A stretch of DNA of 64,000 bases from Ectothiorhodospira marina. Its GTDB lineage: Bacteria; Pseudomonadota; Gammaproteobacteria; Ectothiorhodospirales; Ectothiorhodospiraceae. The stretch spans positions 1-64,000 of the forward strand of contig NZ_FOAA01000018.1 of assembly GCF_900109495.1 (NCBI RefSeq), read 5' to 3'. Shown one piece after another: positions 18,312 to 26,196 of this stretch. Position 1 is the stretch's first letter; each line of letters opens with the position of its first letter. The notes below the pieces were generated by a model. The model did no database searches, was not told where the DNA came from, and was given only the letters and a program-made list of their open reading frames with translations. The translations under genes were made by a program, and so were the position numbers.

Positions 18312-19187
18312 TCAGGCCCTGAGATCCACGTCGAACAGGGTGTCCTCACCGCAGGTGAAGCGGCGCACCCGGGGCCGCAGGGCCTGATCCAGGGTGTCGA
18401 TGGGGGGCAGGGACAACCCCGGGCGCCCGGAACCGATCACCATCGGCGCCACCAGCAGGTGCAGACGGTCCAGCAAGCCCGCCTCGAGAAACCGCGACAC
18501 GGTGACCCCACCCCCTTCCACCAGCACCCGGCGGTAGCCCGCCTCGGCCAGCCGTGTGACCACCTGCTGGGGGCACATCTGGCCGGTGTCGTCGTCCGTA
18601 TCCAGCGGCAGGGTCTGAACATGAGCGGGCAGCGCGCCCGCCGGGCTGACGCCCCGACCCACCAGCAGCAGGGTGGGCGGTGTGGCCGAGCCGGCCGGGG
18701 CAGTCTCAAAGAGTGGCCCCTCATGGGGCACACGCCCCCGGGGGTCCAGGACCACCCGGGCGGGGCTGTTCCCAGGGGCATGGCGCACGGTGAGTTGCGG
18801 TCGGTCGGTGGCAGCGGTGCCGGCGCCGATGAGCACGGCATCCGCCAGGGCCCGCAGGCGATGCAGGTGTACCCGCGCCTCCAGGCCACTGATGTAGTAG
18901 GAGGCCCCGGTGTGGGTGGCGATGCGTCCATCCAGACTCTGACCCAACTGGCCGATGACCCATGGCCGGTCGTCGACCACCAGAGGCAGCAGGCAGTCCA
19001 GCAGCCGTCCCGCCTCCCGCTCCATGGGGCCGTGGGCATGCCAGTCGCCACCCCGCGTCACCTCCAGCTCACCGCCTGGATAGACCCAGCAGCCCCGGGA
19101 CTGTCTTCTCCAGTCGTGATCACGCACCTGCCGGATCAGGGACCAGGCCGTCTCCAGGTTGTTCAACTCCCCTGCATTTTCTTCCAT
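18312..19187 (-). CDS. RibD C-terminal-type (DHFR-fold) reductase
   Basis: A 291-residue protein. Residues about 75-291 match the RibD reductase domain: VIGQLGQSLDGRIATHTGAS, HRLRALADAVLIGAGTAATD, VLDPRGRVP, VLVEGGGVTVSRFLEAGLLD and a final dihydrofolate-reductase-like strand. The deaminase domain of bifunctional RibD is absent; the first 70 residues are unrelated. The domain reduces a pyrimidine or pterin-like sugar using NADPH. GGAGG lies 8 nt before the ATG. It sits 34 bp after the FkbM gene on the minus strand and ends 6 bp from the convergent glycosyl/methyltransferase. A role in reducing the pterin-like product is inference. Confidence 0.82.
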   Translation of the reverse strand: MEENAGELNNLETAWSLIRQVRDHDWRRQSRGCWVYPGGELEVTRGGDWHAHGPMEREAGRLLDCLLPLVVDDRPWVIGQLGQSLDGRIATHTGASYYISGLEARVHLHRLRALADAVLIGAGTAATDRPQLTVRHAPGNSPARVVLDPRGRVPHEGPLFETAPAGSATPPTLLLVGRGVSPAGALPAHVQTLPLDTDDDTGQMCPQQVVTRLAEAGYRRVLVEGGGVTVSRFLEAGLLDRLHLLVAPMVIGSGRPGLSLPPIDTLDQALRPRVRRFTCGEDTLFDVDLRA

Positions 19188-19221
19188 GGGTCAGACCTCC
19201 GGTCGGATCAACGACGCCTGC

Positions 19222-20016
19222 TCAGGTGGGGCCAAGCCCTGCCACTGGGTGTGTCCTGCGTGCATAAACGTCTCCTGAGGCGATGCCGGCGGCGCCGGCT
19301 TCCAGCCAGTGATGCAGTGCTGTCGCCGGCCGCCACTGAGGCCAGAGAAAGCACCGCTGCTCGCCGGCCACCACGTTGTATTCATAGCGAGCCAGGCTCT
19401 CCAGACGGTCGATGCACGCCGCTGCCTGCGCCAGGGCTCCCTGGATGAACTCCACGGACAGGGCGGGCAGCGGCTGTGACAGACCGGCCAGGACCCGCGC
19501 CTCGTGCCCTTCCACGTCGATCTTGCAGAAGGCTGGTACACCATGATGGGCAATCAGCGCATCCAGCGTGGTGACCGGCACCGTGATTCCCTCCTCCCAG
19601 CGTACCCGTCGAAACCCCGGATGTCGCTCCGGGAGTGCCTGGCGCCACGCCTCCGCCAGGGTCGACACCGTGGGATGCAGGCGGCTGATGGCCAGCCGGG
19701 CCGACCCGGGACGGGCATCCAGGGCCACCGCCTCCAGTTGGATGGCCTGCCGATTCCGGGTGAGCCACCGCAACCAGGCCAGGGGCAGGGGTTGCGGTTC
19801 CACCGCCACCACCCGGGCCCCCAGGCTTGCAAAGGCCAGGGTGCGATCGCCCACATGGGCCCCCACATCGAAGACCAGATCCCCGGGGCGGATGAACGGC
19901 CCATACAGCCGCCGCAGGCCCCGCTGCCGCCCGGGTCGCCAGTAGATCGCCAGCGACCGGGCCAGCCCCAGGCCCGCGGCGCCCTGCTCGAGCCACCGCC
20001 TAACCCGCATCGTCAT
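19222..20016 (-). CDS. FkbM-family methyltransferase
   Basis: A 264-residue SAM-dependent methyltransferase. The SAM motif FDVGAHVGD (49-57), the following VAVEPQP, and the FkbM hallmark KIDVEGHEARVL are present. FkbM enzymes usually O-methylate sugars or polyketides. The start at ATG 20016 overlaps the opgH end by 17 nt; ATG 20010 is also possible, and a longer ORF reaches 20076. Tight coupling to opgH-opgG suggests methylation of periplasmic glucans or of a linked glycoconjugate. This substitution is not one I know for OPGs, so the function is inferred from context. Confidence 0.8.
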   Translation of the reverse strand: MTMRVRRWLEQGAAGLGLARSLAIYWRPGRQRGLRRLYGPFIRPGDLVFDVGAHVGDRTLAFASLGARVVAVEPQPLPLAWLRWLTRNRQAIQLEAVALDARPGSARLAISRLHPTVSTLAEAWRQALPERHPGFRRVRWEEGITVPVTTLDALIAHHGVPAFCKIDVEGHEARVLAGLSQPLPALSVEFIQGALAQAAACIDRLESLARYEYNVVAGEQRCFLWPQWRPATALHHWLEAGAAGIASGDVYARRTHPVAGLGPT

Positions 20017-21853
20017 GGGAGCGCATTCCGGGCACGCGGGTGCCCGCCCATCGACGCAGGCGCCCGGGCGTGGCAATGAGGGCCTGAACCGGCATCGGCC
20101 CCGGGGATTCAGGCGGCGGCGGGCGCAGGGGATCCGGCAGCGGGGGGCCGTTGCCGCCCTCGCGGCAGCCGGGCCGGGTCACCGCATCTTCCGGCGGTGT
20201 GAGCAACAGCCCGGGCGGCCCACATTGGCCGCTGAGCCGGAACAGGATCGGGGCCAGCATCAGGCCAAGCCACACCGGCCCGGTCCACAGGGCCAGCGCG
20301 GGGAGGGTGAGCAGGCACAGGACCAGCCAGCCCAGGCCCAGCAGCGCCGGGGGCAGGCCCAGACGCAGGCAGCGATGCCAGTCCAGGGGGCGGTCGGCAC
20401 GGCAGGGGGCCTCCCAGGACACGGGGCTTCCCGCGAGGATCTGCAGGATGAACACGGTGTGAAAGACCATCAGCACCGGCGCCAGCAGCAAGGCCAGGAT
20501 GATCTCCAGGACACCGCTCCCCAGGCAACGCCCGCCGCCACCGAAGGCCCGATACCGGGCACGGGTCAGCATCAGTCCGATGAGCTTGGGCCCAAGCAAC
20601 AGGGCCAGGGTGGCCGCCAGCAACCACAGGGCCGTCTCCGGGACCGCGCCGGGGGTGTGGCCGGTTGACCCCATCCCCGCGGCCCCGGTCAGGCTGAAGA
20701 ACCCCAGGATCAGCATCGCCGCCCACAGGGGCGCATAGGCAAATCCAAAGGCACCCAGCAGGAAATGCAGCCGACTGAGGGGGTGGAGCCCGGGCGTGGT
20801 GAGCAGACGCAGGTGCTGCAGGTTGCCCTGGGCCCAGCGTCGTTCCCGGCGCAGGTAATCCGCCAGGTTGGCCGGTACCTGTTCAAAGCTGCCCCCGGCC
20901 GTGGTGTCCAGGCGCACCCGCCAGCCGCCCCGACGCAACAAGGCCGCCTCGACGAAATCATGACTGAGGATGTCGCCACCCCAGGGCGCGGCACCGGGCA
21001 GACGGGGCAGACCGCAGCAAGCCATGAAGGCCCGGGTACGCAGGATGGCGTTATGGCCCCAGTAATTGGCGGTATCCCCCTGCCAGAAGGCCTGACCCGT
21101 GGCCAGCAGCGGCCCATGCACCACGGCCGCGAAGGCCTGTAGCCGGGCCACCAAGGTCTGGGCGCCCATCGGCTGGGGCACGGTCTGGATGAGGCCGGTC
21201 TCAGGTTCGGCCTGGAGGCCCGCCACCAGGCGGCGCAGGGTGTGACCGCTCATGCGGCTGTCCGCATCCAGCACCACCAGGGCCTCGTAGCGCCCACCCC
21301 AGCGGCGGCAGAACTCGGCGATATTGCCCGCCTTGCGCCCCCCTGGTTCCCGCCCGCAACGGTAATGCACGGGTATGCTGCCCTCGAACCGCTGCTGCAG
21401 GCCCGCCACCACGGCCGCCTCTTCGCCGAGCACGCGGAGATCCACAGAATCGCTGAGCACGAAGGCCTCGAAGCCCTCGGGGTCGCCGCTGCGTACCAGA
21501 TCCTCCAGCGTGGCGGCCAACCCGGCGCCCACGAACCCGGCCTCCTCGTGACGGATGGGCATCACCAGGGCGGTGTGGTGGGGTGCGCACAGAGGGGGCA
21601 CAGGCGCCACCGGCCCCAGAGTGAGAGGATCGCGGCCCAGCCACAGCAACACGGCCCCGACGAGCGCATTCCAGAAGGCCAGGGCGATCCAGGTGAACAG
21701 AAGGGCGAACAGCACCAGCAGAGGCACCTGCAACCCACCCACCCCGGTGGACACCAGCACGTCGTGCATCGCCAGGGTGCCCAGCCCCCCGGTGCCCAGC
21801 ACCAGCAGACCAAACAGGCGACGACGACGGCGCAGGGTTGGCGCGTCAGGCAT
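20000..21853 (-). CDS. opgH: Glucans biosynthesis glucosyltransferase OpgH (MdoH)
   Basis: A 617-residue inner-membrane GT2 enzyme that polymerises and exports the beta-glucan backbone of osmoregulated periplasmic glucans using UDP-glucose. Two N-terminal helices precede the catalytic domain, with LVMPIRHEEAG, the metal-binding VVLDADSRMSG (Asp196, Asp198), SHDFVEAALLRRGGW and an RRERRWAQGN motif. Several C-terminal helices follow. It is shorter than E. coli MdoH (about 850 residues), lacking its long N- and C-terminal extensions. An open frame extends upstream to 22420, but that part is out-of-frame opgG. ATG 21853 overlaps the opgG stop by 8 nt. Confidence 0.93.
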   Translation of the reverse strand: MPDAPTLRRRRRLFGLLVLGTGGLGTLAMHDVLVSTGVGGLQVPLLVLFALLFTWIALAFWNALVGAVLLWLGRDPLTLGPVAPVPPLCAPHHTALVMPIRHEEAGFVGAGLAATLEDLVRSGDPEGFEAFVLSDSVDLRVLGEEAAVVAGLQQRFEGSIPVHYRCGREPGGRKAGNIAEFCRRWGGRYEALVVLDADSRMSGHTLRRLVAGLQAEPETGLIQTVPQPMGAQTLVARLQAFAAVVHGPLLATGQAFWQGDTANYWGHNAILRTRAFMACCGLPRLPGAAPWGGDILSHDFVEAALLRRGGWRVRLDTTAGGSFEQVPANLADYLRRERRWAQGNLQHLRLLTTPGLHPLSRLHFLLGAFGFAYAPLWAAMLILGFFSLTGAAGMGSTGHTPGAVPETALWLLAATLALLLGPKLIGLMLTRARYRAFGGGGRCLGSGVLEIILALLLAPVLMVFHTVFILQILAGSPVSWEAPCRADRPLDWHRCLRLGLPPALLGLGWLVLCLLTLPALALWTGPVWLGLMLAPILFRLSGQCGPPGLLLTPPEDAVTRPGCREGGNGPPLPDPLRPPPPESPGPMPVQALIATPGRLRRWAGTRVPGMRSHDDAG

Positions 21854-23378
21854 CTTCCGGCCCTTGCCACAGGTACTGCCAGGTCTCGGTGAGCACCTGG
21901 TCGTGCAGTCGCAGTTGCAGACGCATGTCGGCGGGGGCTTCGGCCCTGGCCGCCACCACGAAGGTGGCCCGCCAGCCGCCTTCGGGCAAGGGTCGGACCT
22001 GAGGCGGCTCCACCCATTGGCCCTGGTGCAGTTCCAGGTGGGCCCGCACCGGCAGGGATCCCTCCAGCCGATCCAGCGCCCCCCCCTTGAAATCCACCAC
22101 GAAACGGCGCTGGTCGGGGGGTGCCGGGGCGCTCTGGCCCGGCACTTTGGAGGGGCCGCTGCGGGTGCGCACCACACGGGCCAGGTCATGCCCCGGCGGT
22201 GGCTCCCAGCGGGGGGTGAGCCGATAGCTGAAGCGACGTGACTCGCCGGCGGCCATGGGCGAGTCCGGCGCCCAGAAGGCGACGATGTTGTCATGGGTCT
22301 CGTCGGGGGTGGGCAGTTCCAGCAGCACCACCCGACCGGCACCCCAGTCCCCTTGTCCGGGTTCCACCCAGAGGCCGGGTCGCAGGTCGTAACGGGCCTC
22401 CTGGTCCAGATAATCGGCAAATCCCCGGGTGCGCTGCATCAGGCCGAATGCGGAAGGGGCAGCATCCAGAAAGGCGGAGACCCGGGGTGCCTCGGGGCGG
22501 GTCAACGGGCGCCAGATCCATTCCTCGGCCCGGGTGCGCACCAGCAGCCCCTCCGAATCATGCACCCGGGGGCGGAAATCCGCCTCGATGGGTCCGGCAA
22601 GGTCCCCGTGGGTGTACATGCTGGTGAGCGGGGCAATGCCCAGCCCCGTGAGGTCGCGACGGGCGAACAGGCGGGCCTCCACGTCCACCGTGATCGGCTC
22701 GGTGGTCTGCACCCTAAAAGCGTAGGCCCCGGTCACCGACGGGCCCTCCAGCAGGGCGTACAGGTTCACGTGCCGGTCCTCGGGCGCAGGCCTTTGCAGG
22801 TGGAATTCCGTGAACACTGGAAACTCCTCCGAACCCAGGCGTGTGGTATCCACCGCCAGCCCGCGGGCCGACAGGCCGTAGCGCTGACCCCGTCCCACCA
22901 GGCGAAAGTAGGAGGCCCCCTGGAACACCAGGAACTCGTCACCATCGTTGGCCCGGTTCAGGGGATAGTGCAGACGCAGCCCGGAGAATCCACCCGCTGC
23001 CCGCTGCTCGGGGCTGAGTCGCGCCGCGTCGTCGTCATAGCGGAACAGACCCGGGTCGAAGGCGATGGGCCTGCGGCGCCCATCCACCCACTCGAAGACC
23101 TGAATGGGCTGTCCAAAGAGAAAGCCGGCGTGCAGGAACTGCACCTGGAAGTCCGATTCCCCCCGCCACAGGGCACGCTCGGGACGGAAGCGGATCTGCC
23201 GATGGGCGTCATAGTTCAGCGCCGCCAGGGCCGGGGCCTCCAGGGTGGCGGGTGCCTGCCACGGTGATTCGGCAAGCCGCTGGGCCCTCTCGCCCAGGGT
23301 CTCCAGCACATCGGCCTGGGCGGCTGGCCAGGCCAGGCAAAGCATCAGCATAATGAGGGCCAACCCACGACCCCTCAT
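21846..23378 (-). CDS. opgG: Glucans biosynthesis protein OpgG (MdoG)
   Basis: A 510-residue periplasmic protein needed to make osmoregulated periplasmic glucans, probably by modifying the exported beta-1,2 chain. A signal peptide (MRGRGLALIMLMLCLAWPAA, cut near AQA) is followed by the OpgG domain with the typical NYDAHRQIRFRPERALW, FLHAGFLFGQPIQVFEW and GASYFRLVGRGQRYGLSARG. Length matches E. coli OpgG (511). The frame stays open upstream to 24494, but that part overlaps the opposite gene. The ATG lies only 15 bp from the divergent gene's ATG. Confidence 0.93.
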   Translation of the reverse strand: MRGRGLALIMLMLCLAWPAAQADVLETLGERAQRLAESPWQAPATLEAPALAALNYDAHRQIRFRPERALWRGESDFQVQFLHAGFLFGQPIQVFEWVDGRRRPIAFDPGLFRYDDDAARLSPEQRAAGGFSGLRLHYPLNRANDGDEFLVFQGASYFRLVGRGQRYGLSARGLAVDTTRLGSEEFPVFTEFHLQRPAPEDRHVNLYALLEGPSVTGAYAFRVQTTEPITVDVEARLFARRDLTGLGIAPLTSMYTHGDLAGPIEADFRPRVHDSEGLLVRTRAEEWIWRPLTRPEAPRVSAFLDAAPSAFGLMQRTRGFADYLDQEARYDLRPGLWVEPGQGDWGAGRVVLLELPTPDETHDNIVAFWAPDSPMAAGESRRFSYRLTPRWEPPPGHDLARVVRTRSGPSKVPGQSAPAPPDQRRFVVDFKGGALDRLEGSLPVRAHLELHQGQWVEPPQVRPLPEGGWRATFVVAARAEAPADMRLQLRLHDQVLTETWQYLWQGPEDA

Positions 23379-23393
23379 GGCGGCCCCATACCG

Positions 23394-24989
23394 ATGCCCG
23401 TCACCCCCCGCCCAGGCCCCCTCGCCGACTGGCCGCTGCTGCTGGCTGCAGGTCTGCTGAATCTGGTGCTGGTGCTGCCCCTGTGGCTGCGCTTTGGTGA
23501 ACCCGGGGCACACTGGATCGCCCTGGAGGCCTGGTGGCTGCCGGTGCTGTTCGCCTGGTTGGCTGCCCACTGGACGACCCATGCCGTCCGCGCCACCGTG
23601 GCCGTCGTGCTGATACTGGCGGTGGCGGCGGGTTTGGGGGATGCCGCCACGCAGCACTTCCTCGGCCGATCGCTCAACCTGTACTTCGACCTGCCGGCAC
23701 TGGCCTCGGTCCACCACCTGCTGGTGGGCACCCTGGGCCAGACCGAGGCAGTGGCCATCCTCGCCCTGGGGGCCGTATTGCTCCTGGGGGTCCTGATCGC
23801 GGTCTTCCGGGGGCTGCGGCCCATACCGCTGAGCGGTGGTGTGGCCGGGCTCGCCCTGGGTATCGGCGCGCTGGCCGCCGTGCTCACGGTGCTGGAGGTG
23901 GCCGGTGAGCGTGTCGTGCCGGTGGCCCGAACCCCGGTGGTGGATACACTGGCGTTCCAGTCCCGACAGATCCGCGAGACCCATCAGGCCCGCCGCCAGT
24001 TCGAGAGCACCGTGGCCGACAGGGAGCGACCAGTGCAGCCCCTGCCCGGTCTGGCCGGGCGGGATGTCTATCTGGTCTTCGTGGAGTCCTACGGGGCTTC
24101 GGTGACGGACGATCCGCGGTTCTCCGGCGTTGTACTGCCGCGGCTTGAGGCCATGGCCCCTCGTCTGGAGGCGGCGGGACTGCATGCGGTCACCGGCCGC
24201 CTGAATGCGCCCATCCTGGGCGGGCAGTCGTGGCTGGCGCATGCCTCGCTGCTGAGCGGGGTGTGGATCGACAACCCATTGTGGTATCGCCTCCTGCTGG
24301 AACTGGGGCAGCCAACGCTGGTGGATGATTTCCAGGCCACCGGTCACGAGACCCTGACGGTGATGCCGGCCATCACCATGCCATGGCCGGAGGGTCGCGC
24401 CTATGGCTTCGATCACATCTTCGCCGCTGCCGACCTGGACTATGCCGGTCCGCCGCTCAATTGGGTGACCATGCCCGACCAGTTCACCCTGCATCGCTTC
24501 AATGCCCTGCGGGCGAGTGTGGACGCCCCGCTATTCGCCAAGGTGGCCCTGGTGAGCAGCCACGCCCCCTGGACACCCATTCTGCCTCTGATCGACGATT
24601 GGGAACAGGTGGCGGATGGGCAGATCTTCGCACCCTGGGGGGACACCGACCCCAGCCCCGAGACGCTCTGGCAGGACATGGACCGGGTGCGCGATCACTT
24701 TGCCCGCTCGGTGGACTATTCGCTGCATGTCTCCCTGGATTGGGCCCTGCGGTTCCTTGAGGACGATGCGCTGCTGATCCTGCTGGGGGACCATCAGGCG
24801 GCCCCGTTGATCATCGGCGAGACCCCCTCACCGGCGGTGCCCGTGCATCTGATCAGCCGGGATCCCCAGCTGCTGGCACCCTTTCGTGAGCGGGGTTTTG
24901 TGCCCGGCCTGGTCCCCCCAAGGCCTGGGCAGCCGGCGGGGATGGATGCCTTCCGCCACTGGCTGCATGCGGACTTTGGTCCTGGGTGA
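23394..24989 (+). CDS. Membrane-bound sulfatase/phosphoglycerol-transferase-like protein
   Basis: A 531-residue protein with about five N-terminal membrane helices (to about residue 175) and a large extracytoplasmic domain of the alkaline phosphatase/sulfatase superfamily. GRDVYLVFVESYGAS matches the metal-binding start of LtaS/OpgB-like enzymes. NAPILGGQSWLAHASLLSG occupies the place of the catalytic Thr/Ser loop, and LLILLGDHQAAPLI carries the later Asp-His metal ligands. Such proteins transfer phosphoglycerol or phosphoethanolamine, or hydrolyse esters. Placed divergent to opgGH, it may decorate periplasmic glucans as OpgB does; that is inference. Confidence 0.75.
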   Translation: MPVTPRPGPLADWPLLLAAGLLNLVLVLPLWLRFGEPGAHWIALEAWWLPVLFAWLAAHWTTHAVRATVAVVLILAVAAGLGDAATQHFLGRSLNLYFDLPALASVHHLLVGTLGQTEAVAILALGAVLLLGVLIAVFRGLRPIPLSGGVAGLALGIGALAAVLTVLEVAGERVVPVARTPVVDTLAFQSRQIRETHQARRQFESTVADRERPVQPLPGLAGRDVYLVFVESYGASVTDDPRFSGVVLPRLEAMAPRLEAAGLHAVTGRLNAPILGGQSWLAHASLLSGVWIDNPLWYRLLLELGQPTLVDDFQATGHETLTVMPAITMPWPEGRAYGFDHIFAAADLDYAGPPLNWVTMPDQFTLHRFNALRASVDAPLFAKVALVSSHAPWTPILPLIDDWEQVADGQIFAPWGDTDPSPETLWQDMDRVRDHFARSVDYSLHVSLDWALRFLEDDALLILLGDHQAAPLIIGETPSPAVPVHLISRDPQLLAPFRERGFVPGLVPPRPGQPAGMDAFRHWLHADFGPG

Positions 24990-25027
24990 GCCCGGACGCC
25001 ACCGGCTCATGACGGCATCCACGCGGG

Positions 25028-26014
25028 TTATGAGGCGTTTTCGCGCATCCCCTCCAGCTGCTCCCGGAAATCATCGCAGGGATCGGTCATACGATGGCGC
25101 GGTGTAAACAGGATCACGTCATACACGCCGTCCATGGCCATCGCGTAATCCTCCGGTGAGTCGTCCCCCTCGCGCACCTCCACGAAGGCCAGGCTCAACA
25201 CCGGGCCCTGAGCCCCCCGGGCTTCCAGATACCGGGGCACCCCATAGTCACGGCGCACATGGCCGCTGCCGGCGATGAGCACCACCGGGCGGCCTTCGGC
25301 CTGCAGCAGGCGATCGGCCATGTGGGCATCCCGGGCCCGCTGGGCATCCACCATGCCGCCGGTGCGCGCCGCCGGAAGATAACCGCAGTGGGCATCGACG
25401 ATATGCTCGATCAATCGGCGTCCCACCGGTCCCGGCAGAGGCTCATCCAGGCCCAGGCGTCGGCGTTCGACCTCGTCCATATGGTTGCTCAGGCCCTCCC
25501 GGCCCACCTGCATCGCCCGCTCGCCGGAGAGGTTGGCCGCCAGCAACGGCTGGTCCTGATCCAGCGCCCACTGCACCAGCGGACGATATTCATCCCAGGG
25601 CCAGTGGCGGGCCTCCACACCGGCGGCATGGGCAAGCACATCGGCGTCTCCCTCACCCTGGTCGCGCAGGGTGTCCAACCTTGACTGGTTCTCAAGATCA
25701 AAGATCTCCATGGCCAACGCGGGTGCCTTGTCTGCTGCCGCCAGGGCCTGGATCAACTCCAGTTGCAAGGCATGATGATCCGGATTGCCGTGCACCTCTC
25801 CCAGCAACAGGATCCGCGCCTCCAGAAGCCTTGCTTCCAGCGCCTTCCGGGACAGGGATCGTTGCTCGCTGGGAACCCAGATCTGTCCCACCAGGGGGTG
25901 ATCCTGCAAGTGCGGTGCCCGCCATTCACGGCCTTCGCTCAGGGCCTGCGCCGGGAGACACAGGAGGGCGCTCAGGCCCATGGCAGACAGCAGATGAGGC
26001 AAACGAAATCGCAT
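25028..26014 (-). CDS. ChaN-family (Tiki-like) protein
   Basis: A 328-residue exported protein with an N-terminal signal peptide (LSAMGLSALLCLPAQA) and no clear lipobox. The ChaN domain shows LLLGEVHGNPDHHALQLELI, AMEIFDLENQ, HWPWDEYRPLVQWAL and VVLIAGSGHVRRDYGVP. Campylobacter ChaN is a haem-binding lipoprotein; the wider superfamily includes Tiki metalloproteases. The gene is monocistronic, convergent with the sulfatase-like gene and divergent from rnd. Function beyond the family is unknown. Confidence 0.85.
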   Translation of the reverse strand: MRFRLPHLLSAMGLSALLCLPAQALSEGREWRAPHLQDHPLVGQIWVPSEQRSLSRKALEARLLEARILLLGEVHGNPDHHALQLELIQALAAADKAPALAMEIFDLENQSRLDTLRDQGEGDADVLAHAAGVEARHWPWDEYRPLVQWALDQDQPLLAANLSGERAMQVGREGLSNHMDEVERRRLGLDEPLPGPVGRRLIEHIVDAHCGYLPAARTGGMVDAQRARDAHMADRLLQAEGRPVVLIAGSGHVRRDYGVPRYLEARGAQGPVLSLAFVEVREGDDSPEDYAMAMDGVYDVILFTPRHRMTDPCDDFREQLEGMRENAS

Positions 26015-26062
26015 GGTGGCTTTCCTGCACTGGATTGGTCGGTGACCCCGGGTGGAGGTTTA

Positions 26063-26080
26063 TACTGGTCCCGGCCAGTA
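26063..26080. promoter_or_regulatory. Inverted repeat upstream of rnd and the chaN-like gene
   Basis: TACTGG (26063-26068) and CCAGTA (26075-26080) flank TCCCGG in the 182-bp divergent gap. This is a possible operator, or simply a short hairpin. An AT-rich stretch (26085-26110) follows. Confidence 0.25.
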
Positions 26081-26196
26081 TTGCCCAAAACCTTTAAACT
26101 AAAAAACACCCTGGAGCCCCTGATGGACCCCGCATTCCTCGCCTTCAGTGACCGTGTCACCACCGCCACATATCCACGCGGCAGGGGGCGTTGAAC

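Noticed and set aside
21854-22420. N-terminal extension of opgH to 22420
   Set aside because: This stretch is out-of-frame opgG; the ATG at 21853 gives the family-like start and an 8-nt overlap.
23379-24494. N-terminal extension of opgG to 24494
   Set aside because: It would overlap the opposite sulfatase-like gene; ATG 23378 gives a proper signal peptide.
24987-25009. TGAGCC/GGCTCA hairpin after the sulfatase-like gene as a terminator
   Set aside because: The stem is only 6 bp and has no T run on either side.
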